The translations under genes were made by a program, and so were the position numbers. Shown one piece after another: positions 31,934-32,386 of a stretch of 32,386 bases of DNA; positions within the stretch are counted from its first letter, which is position 1; the number at the start of each line of letters is the position of its first letter. Below the pieces are notes generated by a model. It saw nothing but the letters and a program-made list of their open reading frames with translations, did no database searches and was not told the origin of the DNA. Source of the stretch: UMGS172 sp045546915 (GTDB taxonomy: Bacteria > Bacillota > Clostridia > Oscillospirales > Acutalibacteraceae); NCBI GenBank assembly GCA_045546915.1, contig JAZQDU010000029.1:1-32386 (forward strand), in the 5' to 3' direction.

Positions 31934-32033
31934 TGAAACCGCAAGGTTTCAATATCACTCTTTTAGAAATATCTCGCCGTTAGCGAGGTATTCTAAAAGA
32001 ATATCACTGTGAGACCTGTCTCACAATATCACT
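31934..32033. repeat. Right half: hairpins with three AATATCACT linkers
   Basis: Stems are TGAAACC/GGTTTCA (GCAA loop), a long hairpin at 31959-32000 with outer stem TCTTTTAGAA/TTCTAAAAGA and inner CTCGC/GCGAG, and TGTGAGAC/GTCTCACA. Each is followed by AATATCACT. Read on the minus strand the linker is AGTGATATT, one base from the left-half linker AGTTATATT, so the halves are related arrays facing each other. Confidence 0.75.
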
Positions 32034-32203
32034 CATTACATTTATCCTTGAGATAGGTATAATTTTAAAGTATGTAACCCACTATGACACTTTCAACAGA
32101 TAAGTGTCATTTTATAATATAAAATGCAAGTAGGGAGAACACTTCTTTATGAAGTGTCTCCCTACCTCCAAGCTTTTTATTTTACCTGAAATTATGAAAT
32201 TTA

Positions 32204-32232
32204 TTGATTTTTTAATTTAATAATGCTATACT
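32204..32232 (+). promoter_or_regulatory. Promoter upstream of the terminal hairpin
   Basis: TTGATT (32204-32209), a 17-base spacer and TATACT (32227-32232). The predicted start near 32238-32240 coincides with the first base of a long inverted repeat. No coding frame follows before the window ends. Confidence 0.65.
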
Positions 32233-32237
32233 AAACT

Positions 32238-32350
32238 TACCACACAACATTTTAATATGACAAACGACAAAGTGTGTATTTTTATCTTTTGGTAAAAATG
32301 CAGGCTCTATTTTCGCATACTTTGTTGTTTGTAGAAAATGTTGTGTGGTA
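32238..32350 (+). ncRNA. Candidate structured small RNA or hairpin element
   Basis: A perfect 16-bp outer stem (32238-32253 with 32335-32350, core ACCACACAACATTTT) encloses a second long pairing of ACAAACGACAAAGTGTG with CATACTTTGTTGTTTGT (two G-T pairs). An inner ATTTTTA/TAAAAAT hairpin lies within. The structure begins at the predicted transcription start. Just after it GTCGCA...TGTGAC could form a further hairpin, but the window stops. No known RNA family was recognised; a hairpin insertion element is the alternative. Confidence 0.4.
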
Positions 32351-32386
32351 GCAATTACGAGTCGCATTTTTCGGTGTGTGTGACTT

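Larger units (their letters stand above)
31781..32185. repeat. 405-bp composite palindromic element (hairpin mosaic)
   Basis: A perfect 20-bp inverted repeat bounds the element (31781-31800 with 32166-32185). Inside are about ten hairpins: 31804-31831, 31841-31851, 31860-31868, 31876-31890, 31898-31908, 31934-31951, 31959-32000, 32008-32025, 32084-32110 and 32130-32165. Left-half hairpins are joined by AGTTATATT (31832, 31852, 31868, 31890). Right-half hairpins are joined by AATATCACT (31951, 32000, 32025). There is no convincing gene inside. The outer arms, AAAAAGCTTGGAG/CTCCAAGCTTTTT, look like a terminator stem. I know no named family for it. Confidence 0.8.

Noticed and set aside
31795..31983. 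A 62-codon open frame across the hairpin mosaic
   Set aside because: It runs through palindromes and linkers, has no ribosome binding site, and its protein looks random.
31832..32033. CRISPR array made of the short repeated 9-mers
   Set aside because: Repeats are 9 bp, spacing varies from 16 to 49 bases, the intervals are self-complementary hairpins, and no cas gene is present.
32238..32350. 6S RNA
   Set aside because: A rod-like shape is tempting, but the element is about 113 nt, shorter than the usual 180-200 nt, and I see no typical central bubble flanked by GC-rich stems.

Overview
The window reads as chromosomal DNA of a spore-forming, low-to-medium GC Gram-positive bacterium of the class Clostridia. 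The reasons are the complete spoIIAA-spoIIAB-sigF operon, the DnaD/DnaI-type helicase loading pair, RNase Y, a ParC/ParE-like topoisomerase pair of clostridial type, a class Ic aspartate aminotransferase, AGGAGG-type ribosome binding sites and many textbook TTGACA-17-TATAAT promoters. A lineage near Oscillospirales is my guess. No rRNA, tRNA or CRISPR array was seen.

Layout. 1-1982 (minus): end of a purine operon, purE-purM-purN, controlled by a ZTP riboswitch with its own terminator and a consensus promoter. 2017-3418 (minus): a small MmcQ/YjbR protein, then rplM-rpsI. 3461-5556 (plus): a phased 10-bp repeat, then dnaD-like and dnaI-like helicase-loader genes. 5561-7940 (plus): an OPT-family oligopeptide transporter translationally coupled to a stand-alone PqqD-like protein. 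7943-13075 (minus): a four-gene operon (zinc-ribbon membrane protein, ABC ATPase, two ABC-2 permeases) behind a short upstream ORF. 13096-14901 (minus): RNase Y with a structured leader. 15027-19076 (plus): aspartate aminotransferase, then secD-secF. 19043-19684: a small AT-rich cassette of two divergent genes (Cys-rich membrane protein, Xre regulator), bracketed by two near-identical terminators. 19683-25198 (minus): spoIIA operon, folC and valS. 25335-29672 (minus): parE-like and parC-like topoisomerase genes. 29733-31789 (plus): a VTT-domain (TVP38/DedA-like) membrane protein and a secreted repeat protein of unknown function. 31781-32386: no gene, but dense secondary structure.

Most of the window is housekeeping. 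The parts that look least described are four. First, a 405-bp mosaic of about ten hairpins joined by two 9-bp linkers lies between the arms of what looks like a split terminator (31781-32185). It is followed by a promoter that fires straight into a 113-bp imperfect hairpin, a candidate small RNA. Second, an OPT transporter is coupled to a PqqD-like protein with no radical SAM partner. Third, an Xre/zinc-ribbon cassette appears to have entered a terminator shared by secF and sigF. Fourth, the zinc-ribbon/ABC-exporter operon has a candidate leader peptide.

A recurring theme is that terminator hairpins are combined with other signals: a riboswitch at purE, a promoter inside the loop before secD, hairpins pressed against the folC and spoIIAA start codons, and possible insertion sites at 19043-19684 and 31781-32185.
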